A stretch of DNA of 64,000 bases from Paenibacillus apiarius (GCF_017052585.1 NZ_JAFFHZ010000001.1:4650001-4714000), one strand, 5' to 3'; shown: positions 46,052 through 55,092, numbered from the stretch's first letter. Notes: a model not told the origin generated them from the sequence alone. Numbers and translations are program-made.

Positions 46052-47326
46052 GTGGAGAAAGTGCAGTTACGTAACGGTCTGCGTGTCGTTATGGAAAAAA
46101 TACCGACCTGCCGTTCCGTTTCTTTCGGTATATGGGTAAAGACGGGTTCACGACATGAGGATGAAACGACCAACGGTATTTCTCATTTTATTGAACATAT
46201 GATGTTCAAAGGCACAGAGCGATTCGATGCGAAATCGATAGCGGATTCGTTCGATGCGATTGGCGGGAACGTTAATGCGTTTACCTCCAAGGAATATACA
46301 TGCTATTACGTGAAGGTGCTTGATGAACATTTGCCGCTCGCGGTCGACGTGCTTTCGGATATGTTTTTCCGCTCGACGATGAACGAAGAAGAACTGATGA
46401 AAGAGAAAAACGTCATCTTGGAAGAGATCGCGATGTATGAGGATACGCCAGACGATACGGTTCACGATCTCGTCACGCGCGCGGCTTACGGAGCACATCC
46501 GCTTGCTTACCCGATACTTGGAACAAAAGAGCGGCTGTCCCCGATGGGACCGGATCACCTGCGTCAATATATGCGGGAGCATTATACGATCGAAAATACG
46601 GTCATCGCCGTGGCCGGCAACTTCGATGATTCGATTGTCGAACTGCTGGAGAAGCATTTCGGCCATTTCGAAAATACGCATCGGTCCTCATCGATTACGC
46701 CTCCGGGCTTTCACAGCGAATTGCTCTATCATAAGAAGAAGACCGAGCAGAATCACATCTGCTTGAGCTTGCCGGGCTGCTCCATGACCGACCCGCGGCT
46801 ATACGCGATGATATTGCTGAACAATGTTATCGGCGGCGGGATGAGCTCGCATCTGTTCCAGGAAATTCGCGAGAAGCGCGGTTTGGCATACGCTGTTTAT
46901 TCTTATCATTCCTCTCATGCGGATACCGGCCTGTTCACGATCTACGCGGGAACTGCTCCGAAGCAGACGCAGGATGTGCTTGATCTGACGCTGCAGGTAT
47001 TAGGAGATTTAGCCGTGCAAGGCTTGTCCGAAGAGGAGCTGCGCAAGGGTAAGGAACAGTTGAAGGGGAATTTGATTCTGGGCCTGGAAAGCACCGGAAG
47101 CCGCATGAACCGGTTAGGGAAGAATGAATTGATGCTCGGCAAACATTATACATTAGATGAAATCATAGCACGAATCGAAGCGATCACAATGGAGGATGTT
47201 TCATTTGTGCTGCAGCGCATGCTGTCGCAACCGTTCGCGGTGTCAATGGTCGGTTCCAGCGACCGTGCAATATCGGCTTTCAGGAGGGATTGTCTTGTTA
47301 CAGCAGGATCATCAAGTACAAATTAA
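46052..47326 (+). CDS. mlpA: M16 family zinc peptidase (MlpA/YmxG)
   Basis: This processing-peptidase-like enzyme (424 aa) has two M16 domains. The inverted zinc motif HFIEH is at residues 45-49, with the downstream metal-ligand glutamate in LEEIAMYED. The second domain contains the substrate-binding REKRGLAYAVYSYHSS. The start is a GTG after GAGGAGG. The gene follows ylxY as in B. subtilis, where the homologue is ymxG/mlpA. Its 3' end contains the start of dut in another frame. Confidence 0.95.
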   Translation: MEKVQLRNGLRVVMEKIPTCRSVSFGIWVKTGSRHEDETTNGISHFIEHMMFKGTERFDAKSIADSFDAIGGNVNAFTSKEYTCYYVKVLDEHLPLAVDVLSDMFFRSTMNEEELMKEKNVILEEIAMYEDTPDDTVHDLVTRAAYGAHPLAYPILGTKERLSPMGPDHLRQYMREHYTIENTVIAVAGNFDDSIVELLEKHFGHFENTHRSSSITPPGFHSELLYHKKKTEQNHICLSLPGCSMTDPRLYAMILLNNVIGGGMSSHLFQEIREKRGLAYAVYSYHSSHADTGLFTIYAGTAPKQTQDVLDLTLQVLGDLAVQGLSEEELRKGKEQLKGNLILGLESTGSRMNRLGKNELMLGKHYTLDEIIARIEAITMEDVSFVLQRMLSQPFAVSMVGSSDRAISAFRRDCLVTAGSSSTN

Positions 47327-47753
47327 AAGGTTACCCGGAAATGAAGATATTCCTTTGCCACAGAAAATGTCTGATTTAGCAGCTGGCTTTGATTTATATG
47401 CAGCTGTGGAAGAGCCAATAACATTGGCGCCGGGACATCGCGCATTGATTCCGACAGGCTTCTCGATGGCAATGCCCGCCCATTTGGAGGCGCAAATCCG
47501 GCCGCGCAGCGGTCTTGCCTATAAGCAGGGCATCACGTGCTTGAATTCTCCCGGCACGATCGATGCGGATTACCGCGGCGAGGTTAAGGTGCTGCTCGTG
47601 AATGTGGGCCAGCAGCATTTCACCATTGAACGCAAAGAACGGATTGCGCAGATGGTATTCCAGTTCGTACCGCAGATCCGAATAGTCGAAGTTGATGAAT
47701 TGTCTGATACCGTACGCGGTGAAGGCGGATTCGGACATACGGGCACAAAATAA
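47295..47753 (+). CDS. dut: dUTP diphosphatase
   Basis: Dut hydrolyses dUTP to dUMP, keeping uracil out of DNA and feeding thymidylate synthesis. The trimeric dUTPase motifs are all visible: KMSDLAAGFDLYA (1), RPRSGLAYKQGI (2), SPGTIDADYRGEVKVLLVN (3), RIAQMVF (4) and the C-terminal RGEGGFGHTGT (5). The likely start is a TTG at 47295, six bases after AGGAGGG, giving 152 aa. This start lies 32 bases inside the preceding M16 gene, so the two overlap in different frames. Confidence 0.95.
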   Translation: MLQQDHQVQIKRLPGNEDIPLPQKMSDLAAGFDLYAAVEEPITLAPGHRALIPTGFSMAMPAHLEAQIRPRSGLAYKQGITCLNSPGTIDADYRGEVKVLLVNVGQQHFTIERKERIAQMVFQFVPQIRIVEVDELSDTVRGEGGFGHTGTK

Positions 47754-47765
47754 TCGGCATCATAG

Positions 47766-47803
47766 CGCAGTCTGCTTCTTAACCGGGAGCGGCTGCGTTT
47801 TTT
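47766..47803 (+). terminator. Terminator after dut
   Basis: CGCAGTCTGCT pairs with AGCGGCTGCG and is followed by six T residues. Confidence 0.65.
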
Positions 47804-47857
47804 GTTGATCTAGCACCTGTTTGAAGATTTCGTTGCAGGCAGATTAACTTGTGTCTG

Positions 47858-47886
47858 CACCCCTTTATGGGCTCACGCATAAGATG
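47858..47886 (+). promoter_or_regulatory. Sigma-K-like promoter for dpaAB
   Basis: CACC at 47858-47861 fits the sigma-K -35 element (mACm). CATAAGATG at 47878-47886, 16 bases later, matches the -10 consensus CATAnnnTA except for the last base. The spoVF (dpaAB) operon is sigma-K-controlled in B. subtilis, which supports the reading. Confidence 0.5.
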
Positions 47887-47925
47887 TTATATACGTTTGG
47901 GCTCAGAAAGGAGTGAACAGCGACT

Positions 47926-48825
47926 ATGTTAACCGGAGTTCAAGTCGTGTTCATCGGTGGGGACGCACGTCAGCTTGAAATTATCCATAAATTAATCGAA
48001 CTCGACGCCAGCATTACGCTAGTCGGATTTGACCAGCTCCAGAACCCGTTCCATGGCGTCCAACGTCAGCCTTTGACACCGGAGCTGTTGAAGGTTGCCG
48101 ACGCCATCATGCTGCCGGCCGTAGGCACTGACGATAACGGCAAGGTGCATGCGATATTTACTTCGGACGAATTGACGCTAACCGAAGAACATATGGCGGC
48201 GTTACCGGAGCATTGCGTCATTTTTACGGGGATGGCAAAGCCGTACTTAAGCAAGCTATGCACGAAATACCGGATTGCGCTCGTCGAATTGTTCGAGCGG
48301 GACGACGTAGCGATATACAATTCCATCCCTACCGCAGAAGGAGCGGTAATGATGGCAATCCAGCAAACCGATATTACGCTGCACGGCTCGGAGTCGGTCG
48401 TTCTTGGCATGGGGCGGACCGGATTTACGCTGGCACGCACTTTGCTTGGATTAGGAGCGAATGTTCGTATCGGGGTGCGCAGGGATGAGCATTTTGCCCG
48501 GGCGACGGAGATGGGTTTCAAGCCGTTTTTTCTAAGCGAATTAGCCCGGCAGGTGTCAAATATCGACTTGCTTTTTAATACGATACCGACTATGATAGTC
48601 ACAACGCAGGTCATTGCCCAAATACCTAATCGTGCGGTTATTATTGACTTGGCCTCCTTCCCTGGCGGCGTTGATTTTCGCTTTGCGGAGAAGCGCGGCG
48701 TCAAGGCGATGTTAGCTCCCGGCTTGCCAGGCATCGTTGCTCCGAAGTCGGCGGGACGCATCTTGGCGCACTGCATAACGAAGCTGCTTCTCGAGTTTAT
48801 GCGGAATCGGGGGAATGGGCAATGA
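47926..48825 (+). CDS. dpaA: Dipicolinate synthase subunit A
   Basis: DpaA (SpoVFA, 299 aa) is the NAD(P)-binding subunit that, with DpaB, oxidises dihydrodipicolinate to dipicolinate in the mother cell. The N-terminal part begins VVFIGGDARQLEIIHKLIEL. The dinucleotide-binding motif is VLGMGRTGFTLARTLLGLGA near residue 160, and AEKRGVKAMLAPGLPGIVAP lies near the C-terminus. The stop overlaps the dpaB start by four bases. The product protects the spore core with calcium. Confidence 0.97.
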   Translation: MLTGVQVVFIGGDARQLEIIHKLIELDASITLVGFDQLQNPFHGVQRQPLTPELLKVADAIMLPAVGTDDNGKVHAIFTSDELTLTEEHMAALPEHCVIFTGMAKPYLSKLCTKYRIALVELFERDDVAIYNSIPTAEGAVMMAIQQTDITLHGSESVVLGMGRTGFTLARTLLGLGANVRIGVRRDEHFARATEMGFKPFFLSELARQVSNIDLLFNTIPTMIVTTQVIAQIPNRAVIIDLASFPGGVDFRFAEKRGVKAMLAPGLPGIVAPKSAGRILAHCITKLLLEFMRNRGNGQ

Positions 48826-49412
48826 ACTTTCAGGGGAAGACGGTCGGATATGCATTAACGGGTTCTCATTGCACATTTGCGGAAGTCATGCCGCAGATAC
48901 AGCGGTTTGTCGACGCCGGAGCGCGCGTCATTCCCATTGCATCGCAAACGGTGATGACAACGGATACGCGCTTTGGAACGTCTGATAATTGGCAACAGCA
49001 GTTGAAAGAGATTACGGGGAATGATATCATTTCCACAATTGTAGAAGCCGAGCCGCTTGGCCCGACCAAGCTATTGGATGTGATGGTCATTGCGCCGTGC
49101 ACCGGCAATACGACAAGCAAGCTCGCCAATGCGATGACGGACAGTCCCGTCTTGATGGCGGCCAAGGCGCAGATGCGCAATCAGCGTCCGTTAGTTGTGG
49201 CGATTTCGACGAATGACGGACTTGGATTGAACGCAGCCAATATCGCCAGATTGTTAGTCGCCAAGCACATTTATTTCGTGCCGTTCGGTCAAGACAATCC
49301 GGCACAGAAGCCGAATTCCCTCGTGGCACGCATGGAATTGGTTCCGGAAGCGTGTCTTGCGGCTATGGAAGGAAGGCAGATCCAGCCGCTCCTTATTGAG
49401 CGATTTCAATAG
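48822..49412 (+). CDS. dpaB: Dipicolinate synthase subunit B
   Basis: DpaB (SpoVFB, 196 aa) is the flavoprotein-like subunit of dipicolinate synthase. The sequence shows a flavodoxin-like/Dfp fold: GYALTGSHCTFAEVMPQIQR, then MVIAPCTGNTTSKLANAMTD and AISTNDGLGLNAANIA. It is translationally coupled to dpaA by an ATGA overlap. Its substrate comes from DapA, encoded a few genes downstream. Confidence 0.97.
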   Translation: MNFQGKTVGYALTGSHCTFAEVMPQIQRFVDAGARVIPIASQTVMTTDTRFGTSDNWQQQLKEITGNDIISTIVEAEPLGPTKLLDVMVIAPCTGNTTSKLANAMTDSPVLMAAKAQMRNQRPLVVAISTNDGLGLNAANIARLLVAKHIYFVPFGQDNPAQKPNSLVARMELVPEACLAAMEGRQIQPLLIERFQ

Positions 49413-49438
49413 ACAACATAGCTAATTACGCATAATAT
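49410..49438 (+). promoter_or_regulatory. Possible vegetative promoter for asd
   Basis: TAGACA at 49410-49415 and TAATAT at 49433-49438 are 17 bases apart. This would let asd be transcribed independently of the sporulation-specific dpaAB promoter. Confidence 0.4.
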
Positions 49439-49456
49439 AATATAAATGCTTATTTC

Positions 49457-49503
49457 AAAAAAGGCCCCTTTTCAACACCGATAAGCGTGATTAAAAGGGG
49501 CTT
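49457..49503 (-). terminator. Hairpin between dpaB and asd, terminator-like on the minus strand
   Basis: GCCCCTTTT (49464-49472) and AAAAGGGGC (49493-49501) form a perfect 9-bp stem. Six A residues precede it on the + strand, so a transcript of the minus strand would end in TTTTTT after the hairpin. On the + strand there is no T-run, so there it would only be a leader stem-loop upstream of asd. Confidence 0.55.
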
Positions 49504-49533
49504 AGATTGATGGGACAGAGGGGAGAAACACAT

Positions 49534-50574
49534 ATGACGAATCAGAAGCGGTTTAATGTTGCTGTAGTGGGCGCAACAGGCGCAGTAGGGGGACAGATTG
49601 TCAAGCTGCTGGAACAACGCCAATTTCCGGTCAACACACTGAAATTGTTGTCATCGGCTCGTTCCGCCGGCACGAAGCTTTCGTTTAACGGTCAAGAGTT
49701 TGCCGTTGAGGAAGCGAAGCCGGAAAGCTTTGAAGGAGTCGATATCGCATTGTTCAGCGCCGGCGGCGACGTCAGTAAAGCGTTAGCTGCGGCGGCAGTC
49801 GAACGAGGTGCAGTCTGCATAGATAATACCAACGCCTTCCGTATGGATCCGGATACGCCGCTTGTCGTTCCTGAAGTGAACATCGAGAAGGTTAAAGAAC
49901 ATCAAGGTATTATCGCGAACCCGAATTGCTCTACCATTCAGATGGTGGCAGCTTTGAAGCCGCTGTATGATCGTTATGGAATCTCCAAAGTGATTGTATC
50001 CACTTATCAAGCGGTATCCGGAGCGGGAAGCCGCGCGATTGACGAACTGCTTCGTCAGACGAAAGCGGCGTTGGAAGGAACGGATGTGAATCCGGATATT
50101 TTGCCGGTCGGTTCGCTTCCGGTGAAGCATCAGATCGCATTTAATGCCATTCCGCAAATCGATAAGTTTCAGGATAACGGCTTTACGCTGGAAGAAATGA
50201 AAATGATCCGTGAAACGAAGAAGATTCTGGACGATGAAGACATTCAACTAACGGCTACTTGCGTTCGAATTCCAGTCGTTAGCGGACACTCTGAATCCCT
50301 ATATGTTGAATTGAAAGAAGATTTCCAAATGGATGAAGTCCGTCAAATGCTCGCGGACGCCCCAGGCTTGACTTTGGTGGATGATCCTGAATCTCAGCAA
50401 TACCCGTTGGCTACAGAATCTGCCGGTAAACCAGACGTATTTGTCGGACGCTTACGCCGTGATTTGTATGAGCCACGCGCCCTTAACATGTGGGTCGTAT
50501 CAGACAACTTAATGAAAGGCGCTGCATGGAACGCGGTTCAAATCGCAGAATACATCGCTGCGGAGCGGCAGTAA
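49534..50574 (+). CDS. asd: Aspartate-semialdehyde dehydrogenase
   Basis: Asd reduces aspartyl phosphate to aspartate semialdehyde, the branch point for lysine/diaminopimelate and for threonine/methionine. The NADP motif VVGATGAVGGQIVKLLEQ and the catalytic Cys in IANPNCSTIQM are visible, with VSTYQAVSGAGSRAIDELLR downstream and the catalytic-His region VPVVSGHS. I chose the ATG at 49534 after GAGGGGAG, giving 346 aa; an ATG nine codons earlier is less well placed. Followed by dapG and dapA. Confidence 0.97.
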   Translation: MTNQKRFNVAVVGATGAVGGQIVKLLEQRQFPVNTLKLLSSARSAGTKLSFNGQEFAVEEAKPESFEGVDIALFSAGGDVSKALAAAAVERGAVCIDNTNAFRMDPDTPLVVPEVNIEKVKEHQGIIANPNCSTIQMVAALKPLYDRYGISKVIVSTYQAVSGAGSRAIDELLRQTKAALEGTDVNPDILPVGSLPVKHQIAFNAIPQIDKFQDNGFTLEEMKMIRETKKILDDEDIQLTATCVRIPVVSGHSESLYVELKEDFQMDEVRQMLADAPGLTLVDDPESQQYPLATESAGKPDVFVGRLRRDLYEPRALNMWVVSDNLMKGAAWNAVQIAEYIAAERQ

Positions 50575-50613
50575 GACAGCAAGCCGCTCTTGCTATTCAC
50601 CATTAACGAACGT

Positions 50614-50642
50614 TTGACTTCGGTGAACAGCTAAAGCAAAAT
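50614..50642 (+). promoter_or_regulatory. Candidate promoter for dapG
   Basis: TTGACT at 50614-50619 and CAAAAT at 50637-50642 are exactly 17 bases apart. The predicted leader of about 150 bases contains the terminator-like hairpin at 50669-50717. Confidence 0.5.
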
Positions 50643-50668
50643 CAACATTCCTTAAGGCGATAAAACCT

Positions 50669-50717
50669 ACCTCTAAACGCGGCCTCTAACTTTAGTAAAG
50701 CTGCGATAGAGGTTTTC
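50669..50717 (+). terminator. Terminator/attenuator between asd and dapG
   Basis: ACCTCTA (50669-50675) pairs with TAGAGGT (50707-50713), and inside it CGCGGC pairs with GCTGCG, followed by TTTTCTC. It may end the asd transcript, or attenuate a transcript started at the promoter about 30 bases upstream. Confidence 0.65.
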
Positions 50718-50796
50718 TCATGCCAGCTGGCAAGCTAGGTTTTCTTTAGCTAACGATGTTTCTGCCGTTCAGTCTTCATAAGTTGGAGGAATTACA

Positions 50797-52014
50797 ATGC
50801 GCATTTTAGTTCAAAAATTTGGCGGAACTTCCTTGTCTTCCGCAGAAGCCAGGGACCGCGTCATTCACCATATACGTCGTGAATTGGCTCAGGGATACCG
50901 TCTGGCGGTTGTCGTGTCGGCTATGGGGAGACGGGGAGAACCATACGCAACCGATACGCTGCTAGATTGGATCGGTCAAAACGGAGACAATTTGCCCGCT
51001 CGCGAGAAGGATTTACTGCTGTGCTGTGGTGAAATTATATCCGCGACAACGCTTTGCAGCTTGCTGCAAAATGCAGGAATTACCGCGACTGTCCTTACTG
51101 GGGCGCAAGCGGGATTTAAAACCGACAATCATTACGGCAATGCTCGAATTGTGGATGTTCGTCCGGAACGCGTCATTGACGCGTGGAAGGAGGCCGAGGT
51201 TGTTATCGTGACCGGTTTTCAAGGACAGACGGAAGACGGCGACTTCACAACGCTTGGCCGTGGCGGCAGCGATACTTCCGCAACGGCGCTGGGCGCGGCA
51301 TTGCATGCGGAAATTGTCGATATTTATACCGATGTGAACGGTATTTTAACGGCAGACCCCCGGCTGGTGGAAGATGCAAAGCCGCTTACGGTCGTTAGCT
51401 ATGCCGAGATATGCAATATGGCGCATCATGGGGCGAAGGTTATTCACCCGCGCGCCGTCGAGATTGCAATGCAAGCTCAAGTGCCTGTCCGTGTGCGTTC
51501 CACTTTCAGTGACGACGAGGGAACGCTTGTTACGCATCCGGAAGGCTTTCGTGATATCGAGACGGGTATCGTTGATCGCTTTGTGACTGGGATCGCATAC
51601 GTAAGCAACGTAACGCAAATTACGGTGGAAGCCCGGGAAGGGGCTTATGATTTACAACTTCAAGTGTTCAAAGCAATGGCTCAAAATCAAATTAGCGTTG
51701 ATTTTATTAATGTTACCCCTTCGGGAGCAGTTTATACGGTATTCGACAACGATGCGCCACGCGCCCTGCACGTGTTGGATGAGATGGGGTATGCTCCAAG
51801 GTCATTGTCAGGGTGTGCGAAGGTTTCGATTATCGGAGGAGGCATCAATGGGGTTCCGGGTATTATGGCTCATATCGTTGAAGCCTTGACGGAACAAGAG
51901 ATTCAGATTCTGCAATCGGCTGACTCCAATACAACGATATGGGTGCTCGTGCGGAAAGAAGATATGGTTCGCGCATTGCGTGCGCTGCATGCTAAATTTG
52001 AGCTTCACCGATAA
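50797..52014 (+). CDS. dapG: Aspartokinase, DapG type
   Basis: Aspartokinase phosphorylates aspartate, the first step to diaminopimelate and dipicolinate. The kinase domain starts with VQKFGGTSLSSAEARDRVI and includes TGFQGQTEDGDFTTLGRGGS. Two C-terminal ACT domains (about residues 265-400) carry allosteric sites. The 405-residue length and linkage to asd and dapA match B. subtilis DapG, the diaminopimelate-sensitive isozyme used in spore and cell-wall synthesis. GGAGGAA precedes the ATG. Feedback specificity is inferred from synteny only. Confidence 0.95.
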   Translation: MRILVQKFGGTSLSSAEARDRVIHHIRRELAQGYRLAVVVSAMGRRGEPYATDTLLDWIGQNGDNLPAREKDLLLCCGEIISATTLCSLLQNAGITATVLTGAQAGFKTDNHYGNARIVDVRPERVIDAWKEAEVVIVTGFQGQTEDGDFTTLGRGGSDTSATALGAALHAEIVDIYTDVNGILTADPRLVEDAKPLTVVSYAEICNMAHHGAKVIHPRAVEIAMQAQVPVRVRSTFSDDEGTLVTHPEGFRDIETGIVDRFVTGIAYVSNVTQITVEAREGAYDLQLQVFKAMAQNQISVDFINVTPSGAVYTVFDNDAPRALHVLDEMGYAPRSLSGCAKVSIIGGGINGVPGIMAHIVEALTEQEIQILQSADSNTTIWVLVRKEDMVRALRALHAKFELHR

Positions 52015-52068
52015 GTTGGCTCTGCACGATGAATTTCAGCATTTAAACCGCCAGAGGAGGAGTCAATT

Positions 52069-52941
52069 GTGGACTTCGGAAGAATGATTACGGCCATGGT
52101 GACACCGTTCGACGAGAACGACCGCATCCATTGGCCTGAAGTAGAACGATTAATCGATTATTTGATTGAAGAACAACAAAACGACAGCCTCGTCGTGTGC
52201 GGCACGACTGGAGAATCACCTACGTTAACCGACGAGGAGAAACTGGCGCTGTTTCGTTATTCCGTGGAAAAAGCGAACGGACGCGCCCGTATCATTGCAG
52301 GCACCGGAAGCAACAACACTGCGCATTCCATTCATATGACGAAGCTGGCCGAAGAGGCTGGCGTCGACGGAATACTTGCGGTCGTGCCATACTACAACAA
52401 ACCGAGTCAAGAAGGATTATACCGCCATTTCAAAGCGATTGCTGACTCTACGCCGCTTCCGGTCATTGTGTACAATGTGCCGGGCCGCACAGTGGCAAGC
52501 TTGTCGGTGGAGACGACGCTTCGTCTTGCCGAAATACCGAATATCGTGGCGACGAAAGAGTGCGCCAGTGTCGATCAGATGTCACAGCTTGCAGCATGCG
52601 CTCCGGAATCGTTCCGGGTGTACAGCGGCGATGATCCCATGACCTTGCCTTTGCTTGCGGTGGGCGGCTATGGAATTATTAGCGTCGCTAGTCATTTGAT
52701 TGGCGCGCAGATGAAGAAAATGATCGAGTTGTATTTGGCTGGGCAGCCTGGTGAAGCCGCGCGGCTTCACCAAAAGCTGTATCCCGTATTTAAAGGCTTA
52801 TTCGAATTTCCCAATCCGGTTCCCGTCAAATATGCTTTGCAGCTCAAAGGATTTGACGTTGGCGGCGTACGCTTGCCGTTAGTTGAGCCTACTGAAAGCG
52901 AAGCGGCATTCGTGCGTCAACTGGTCGAGTCTATTGATTAA
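52069..52941 (+). CDS. dapA: 4-hydroxy-tetrahydrodipicolinate synthase
   Basis: DapA condenses aspartate semialdehyde with pyruvate; its product goes to lysine/diaminopimelate and, through DpaAB, to dipicolinate. The TIM-barrel enzyme shows GTTGESPTLTDEEKLALFRY, the catalytic Tyr in PVIVYNVPGRTV and the Schiff-base Lys in IVATKECASVDQM. The start is GTG after GAGGAGGAG. Length of 290 aa is standard. A terminator follows. Confidence 0.98.
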   Translation: MDFGRMITAMVTPFDENDRIHWPEVERLIDYLIEEQQNDSLVVCGTTGESPTLTDEEKLALFRYSVEKANGRARIIAGTGSNNTAHSIHMTKLAEEAGVDGILAVVPYYNKPSQEGLYRHFKAIADSTPLPVIVYNVPGRTVASLSVETTLRLAEIPNIVATKECASVDQMSQLAACAPESFRVYSGDDPMTLPLLAVGGYGIISVASHLIGAQMKKMIELYLAGQPGEAARLHQKLYPVFKGLFEFPNPVPVKYALQLKGFDVGGVRLPLVEPTESEAAFVRQLVESID

Positions 52942-53020
52942 TGCGTTGCAGAGACCAAACAGCTCCCGTTCTGCACACGGATTTTTATGCTAAACAGGCT
53001 GTCCAAGCGAACATAGTTAG

Positions 53021-53060
53021 AGACCGATGCGATTTCGAAGCATCGGTTTCTTTGTTTTCG
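53021..53060 (+). terminator. Terminator after dapA
   Basis: ACCGATGC (53023-53030) pairs perfectly with GCATCGGT (53040-53047), followed by TTTCTTTGTTTTC. The surrounding 272-base gap holds this, the following promoter and no credible gene. Confidence 0.75.
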
Positions 53061-53087
53061 GCAACAATATACGTAACAAACGCCGAC

Positions 53088-53117
53088 TTGTGTTTTTTAC
53101 TTTTGTTCATGTATAAT
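53088..53117 (+). promoter_or_regulatory. Sigma-A promoter for the RNase J gene
   Basis: TTGTGT at 53088-53093 and a consensus TATAAT at 53112-53117 are separated by 18 bases, about 95 bases before the start codon. Confidence 0.6.
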
Positions 53118-53213
53118 GAGAATCAAGTGACTGGGTGCGGTATATTTTTTATTCAAAAAAGAAAGAAATTCATTGGTACGACGGCCAACTGAATATAGGA
53201 GGTTAAGATCCAC

Positions 53214-54890
53214 TTGTCGAAGAAAAACAACGTTGATAAATTGTCCATCTTCGCATTGGGCGGCGTAGGCGAAATCGGAAAAAATATGTACGTCGTTCAG
53301 TATGGTAACGATATCGTCGTCATTGACGCAGGGTTGAAGTTTCCAGAAGAAGACATGCTCGGAATAGATATTGTCATCCCGGATATTTCATACCTGACGG
53401 AGAACCGAGATAAAGTAAGAGGGATTCTGATTACGCACGGACATGAAGACCACATTGGCGGTTTGCCATATGTATTGAAACATTTGAACGTTCCTGTTTA
53501 CGGAACACGACTTACGCTCGGATTGATAGAGAGCAAACTACGTGAAGCCAATCTGCTTGGTGAGACGAAACGCATTCTTATCACGGCGGATTCGGAAGTT
53601 CAGCTCGGATCCATCCGCGCCAGCTTCTTTAAGACGAATCACTCCATTCCGGATTCGGTCGGCGTCTGCTTAGACACGCCGGAAGGCGCCGTGGTTCATA
53701 CAGGAGACTTTAAATTTGATCACTCGCCAGTAAATGCGCAATATGCGGACTTGCATCGGATGGCGGAAATTGGACAGCGTGGCGTACTTGCTCTGCTCTC
53801 TGACAGCACGAACGCGGAACGCCCTGGCTTTACACCGTCGGAAAGCAGTGTAGGCATTGCATTGGAAGATATTTTCAGAAAAGCGGAACAGCGCGTGGTG
53901 GTTGCCACATTCGCTTCAAACATTCACCGCATACAACAAGTCATTGAAGCGGCTCATGCAACCAATCGCAAGCTGACGGTCATCGGCCGAAGCATGGTGA
54001 ACGTCGTCACTATCGCATCGGAACTAGGATATTTACATATCCCGGATGGCATGTTGATTGAACCGGAAGAAGTGAATAAGATGGCGGCAGACCGTGTCGT
54101 TATTTTATCTACCGGATCTCAGGGGGAACCGATGTCTGCGCTGACGCGCATGGCTCGTTCCACGCACCGCAAGGTAGATATTTTACCGGGAGATACAGTT
54201 GTCATTGCAGCAACGCCAATTCCAGGCAATGAGAAATATGTGGGTCGCACAGTAGATGAATTGTCCCGTCTAGGAGCAAACGTAATCTACGGTGGCATGA
54301 GATCGGGTGTTCACGTATCGGGACACGGCAGTCAGGAAGAACTGAAGCTGATGCTGAACTTGATTCGCCCGAAATACTTTATTCCAATCCACGGTGAATA
54401 TCGCATGCTTCGTCAACATGCTGCGCTTGCCGAAGCGGTCGGAATTGAACCTGAAAATATTTTTATTACCGATATCGGAGATACGGTTGAGATTCAGAAC
54501 GGTGTAGCACGCCGAGGCTCCAAGGTGCCATCCGGTTATGTCCTCATTGACGGCCTTGGAGTCGGAGATGTCGGCAACATCGTCTTGCGTGACCGCAAGC
54601 TGTTGTCGCAGGACGGGATTTTGGTCGTCGTTGTTACGCTCAGCAAGCAAGACGGCACGATTCTGTCAGGACCGGATATCATTTCGCGCGGATTCGTATA
54701 TGTTCGTGAATCGGAAGGGTTGCTTGATGAAGCCAATCGCATCGTGACATCGACATTGCACAAGTTGATGAGCGAGAAAGTGAATGAGTGGGCATCGCTA
54801 AAAACAAACGTGAAGGATGCGCTTGGCCGATTCTTGTACGAGCAGACGCGCCGACGTCCAATGATTCTTCCAATTATCATGGAAGTGTAG
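53214..54890 (+). CDS. rnjB: Ribonuclease J (at the rnjB locus)
   Basis: RNase J is a metallo-beta-lactamase-fold enzyme with 5'-3' exonuclease and endonuclease activity in mRNA decay and rRNA maturation. The catalytic motif HGHEDH is intact at residues 75-80, followed by [23 protein letters not shown] and the beta-CASP parts [21 protein letters not shown] [11 protein letters not shown] and [11 protein letters not shown]. The start is TTG after AGGAGG; length is 558 aa. B. subtilis has RNase J2 at this locus, and J2 enzymes have degenerate metal motifs; this one looks fully competent. I use rnjB for synteny only. Confidence 0.94.
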   Translation: MSKKNNVDKLSIFALGGVGEIGKNMYVVQYGNDIVVIDAGLKFPEEDMLGIDIVIPDISYLTENRDKVRGILITHGHEDHIGGLPYVLKHLNVPVYGTRLTLGLIESKLREANLLGETKRILITADSEVQLGSIRASFFKTNHSIPDSVGVCLDTPEGAVVHTGDFKFDHSPVNAQYADLHRMAEIGQRGVLALLSDSTNAERPGFTPSESSVGIALEDIFRKAEQRVVVATFASNIHRIQQVIEAAHATNRKLTVIGRSMVNVVTIASELGYLHIPDGMLIEPEEVNKMAADRVVILSTGSQGEPMSALTRMARSTHRKVDILPGDTVVIAATPIPGNEKYVGRTVDELSRLGANVIYGGMRSGVHVSGHGSQEELKLMLNLIRPKYFIPIHGEYRMLRQHAALAEAVGIEPENIFITDIGDTVEIQNGVARRGSKVPSGYVLIDGLGVGDVGNIVLRDRKLLSQDGILVVVVTLSKQDGTILSGPDIISRGFVYVRESEGLLDEANRIVTSTLHKLMSEKVNEWASLKTNVKDALGRFLYEQTRRRPMILPIIMEV

Positions 54891-54964
54891 GAGCGTGGGG
54901 CGAGAATCCCAGTCACCAGTCATTCTCGTCCTTGCCCACATGAACCGTGAAAGAAATACAAAAG

Positions 54965-55005
54965 GCTGCCATTTCTGCCCTTGGGGACGGAATGGCAGTT
55001 TTTTT
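54965..55005 (+). terminator. Terminator after the RNase J gene
   Basis: CTGCCATT pairs with AATGGCAG around an 18-base loop and is followed by seven T residues. Strong intrinsic terminator. Confidence 0.75.
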
Positions 55006-55092
55006 GCATTAATGATGTCCGAAAAGCATAACGATTCCCTCAAATGTGCAACCTATGACAGATTCGCAAAAGTTAGATCGGAGGGAATAGTG

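Noticed and set aside
50575..50796. Lysine riboswitch upstream of dapG
   Set aside because: The conserved L-box core sequences were not found; only hairpins and a promoter are visible.
52941..53192. Open frame of 83 codons between dapA and the RNase J gene
   Set aside because: It has no ribosome site and runs through a clear terminator (53021-53060) and a sigma-A promoter (53088-53117); composition is not gene-like.
54895..55092. 66-codon upstream extension of tepA
   Set aside because: It crosses the terminator hairpin of the RNase J gene and resembles no TepA sequence; GGAGGG directly precedes the ATG at 55093.
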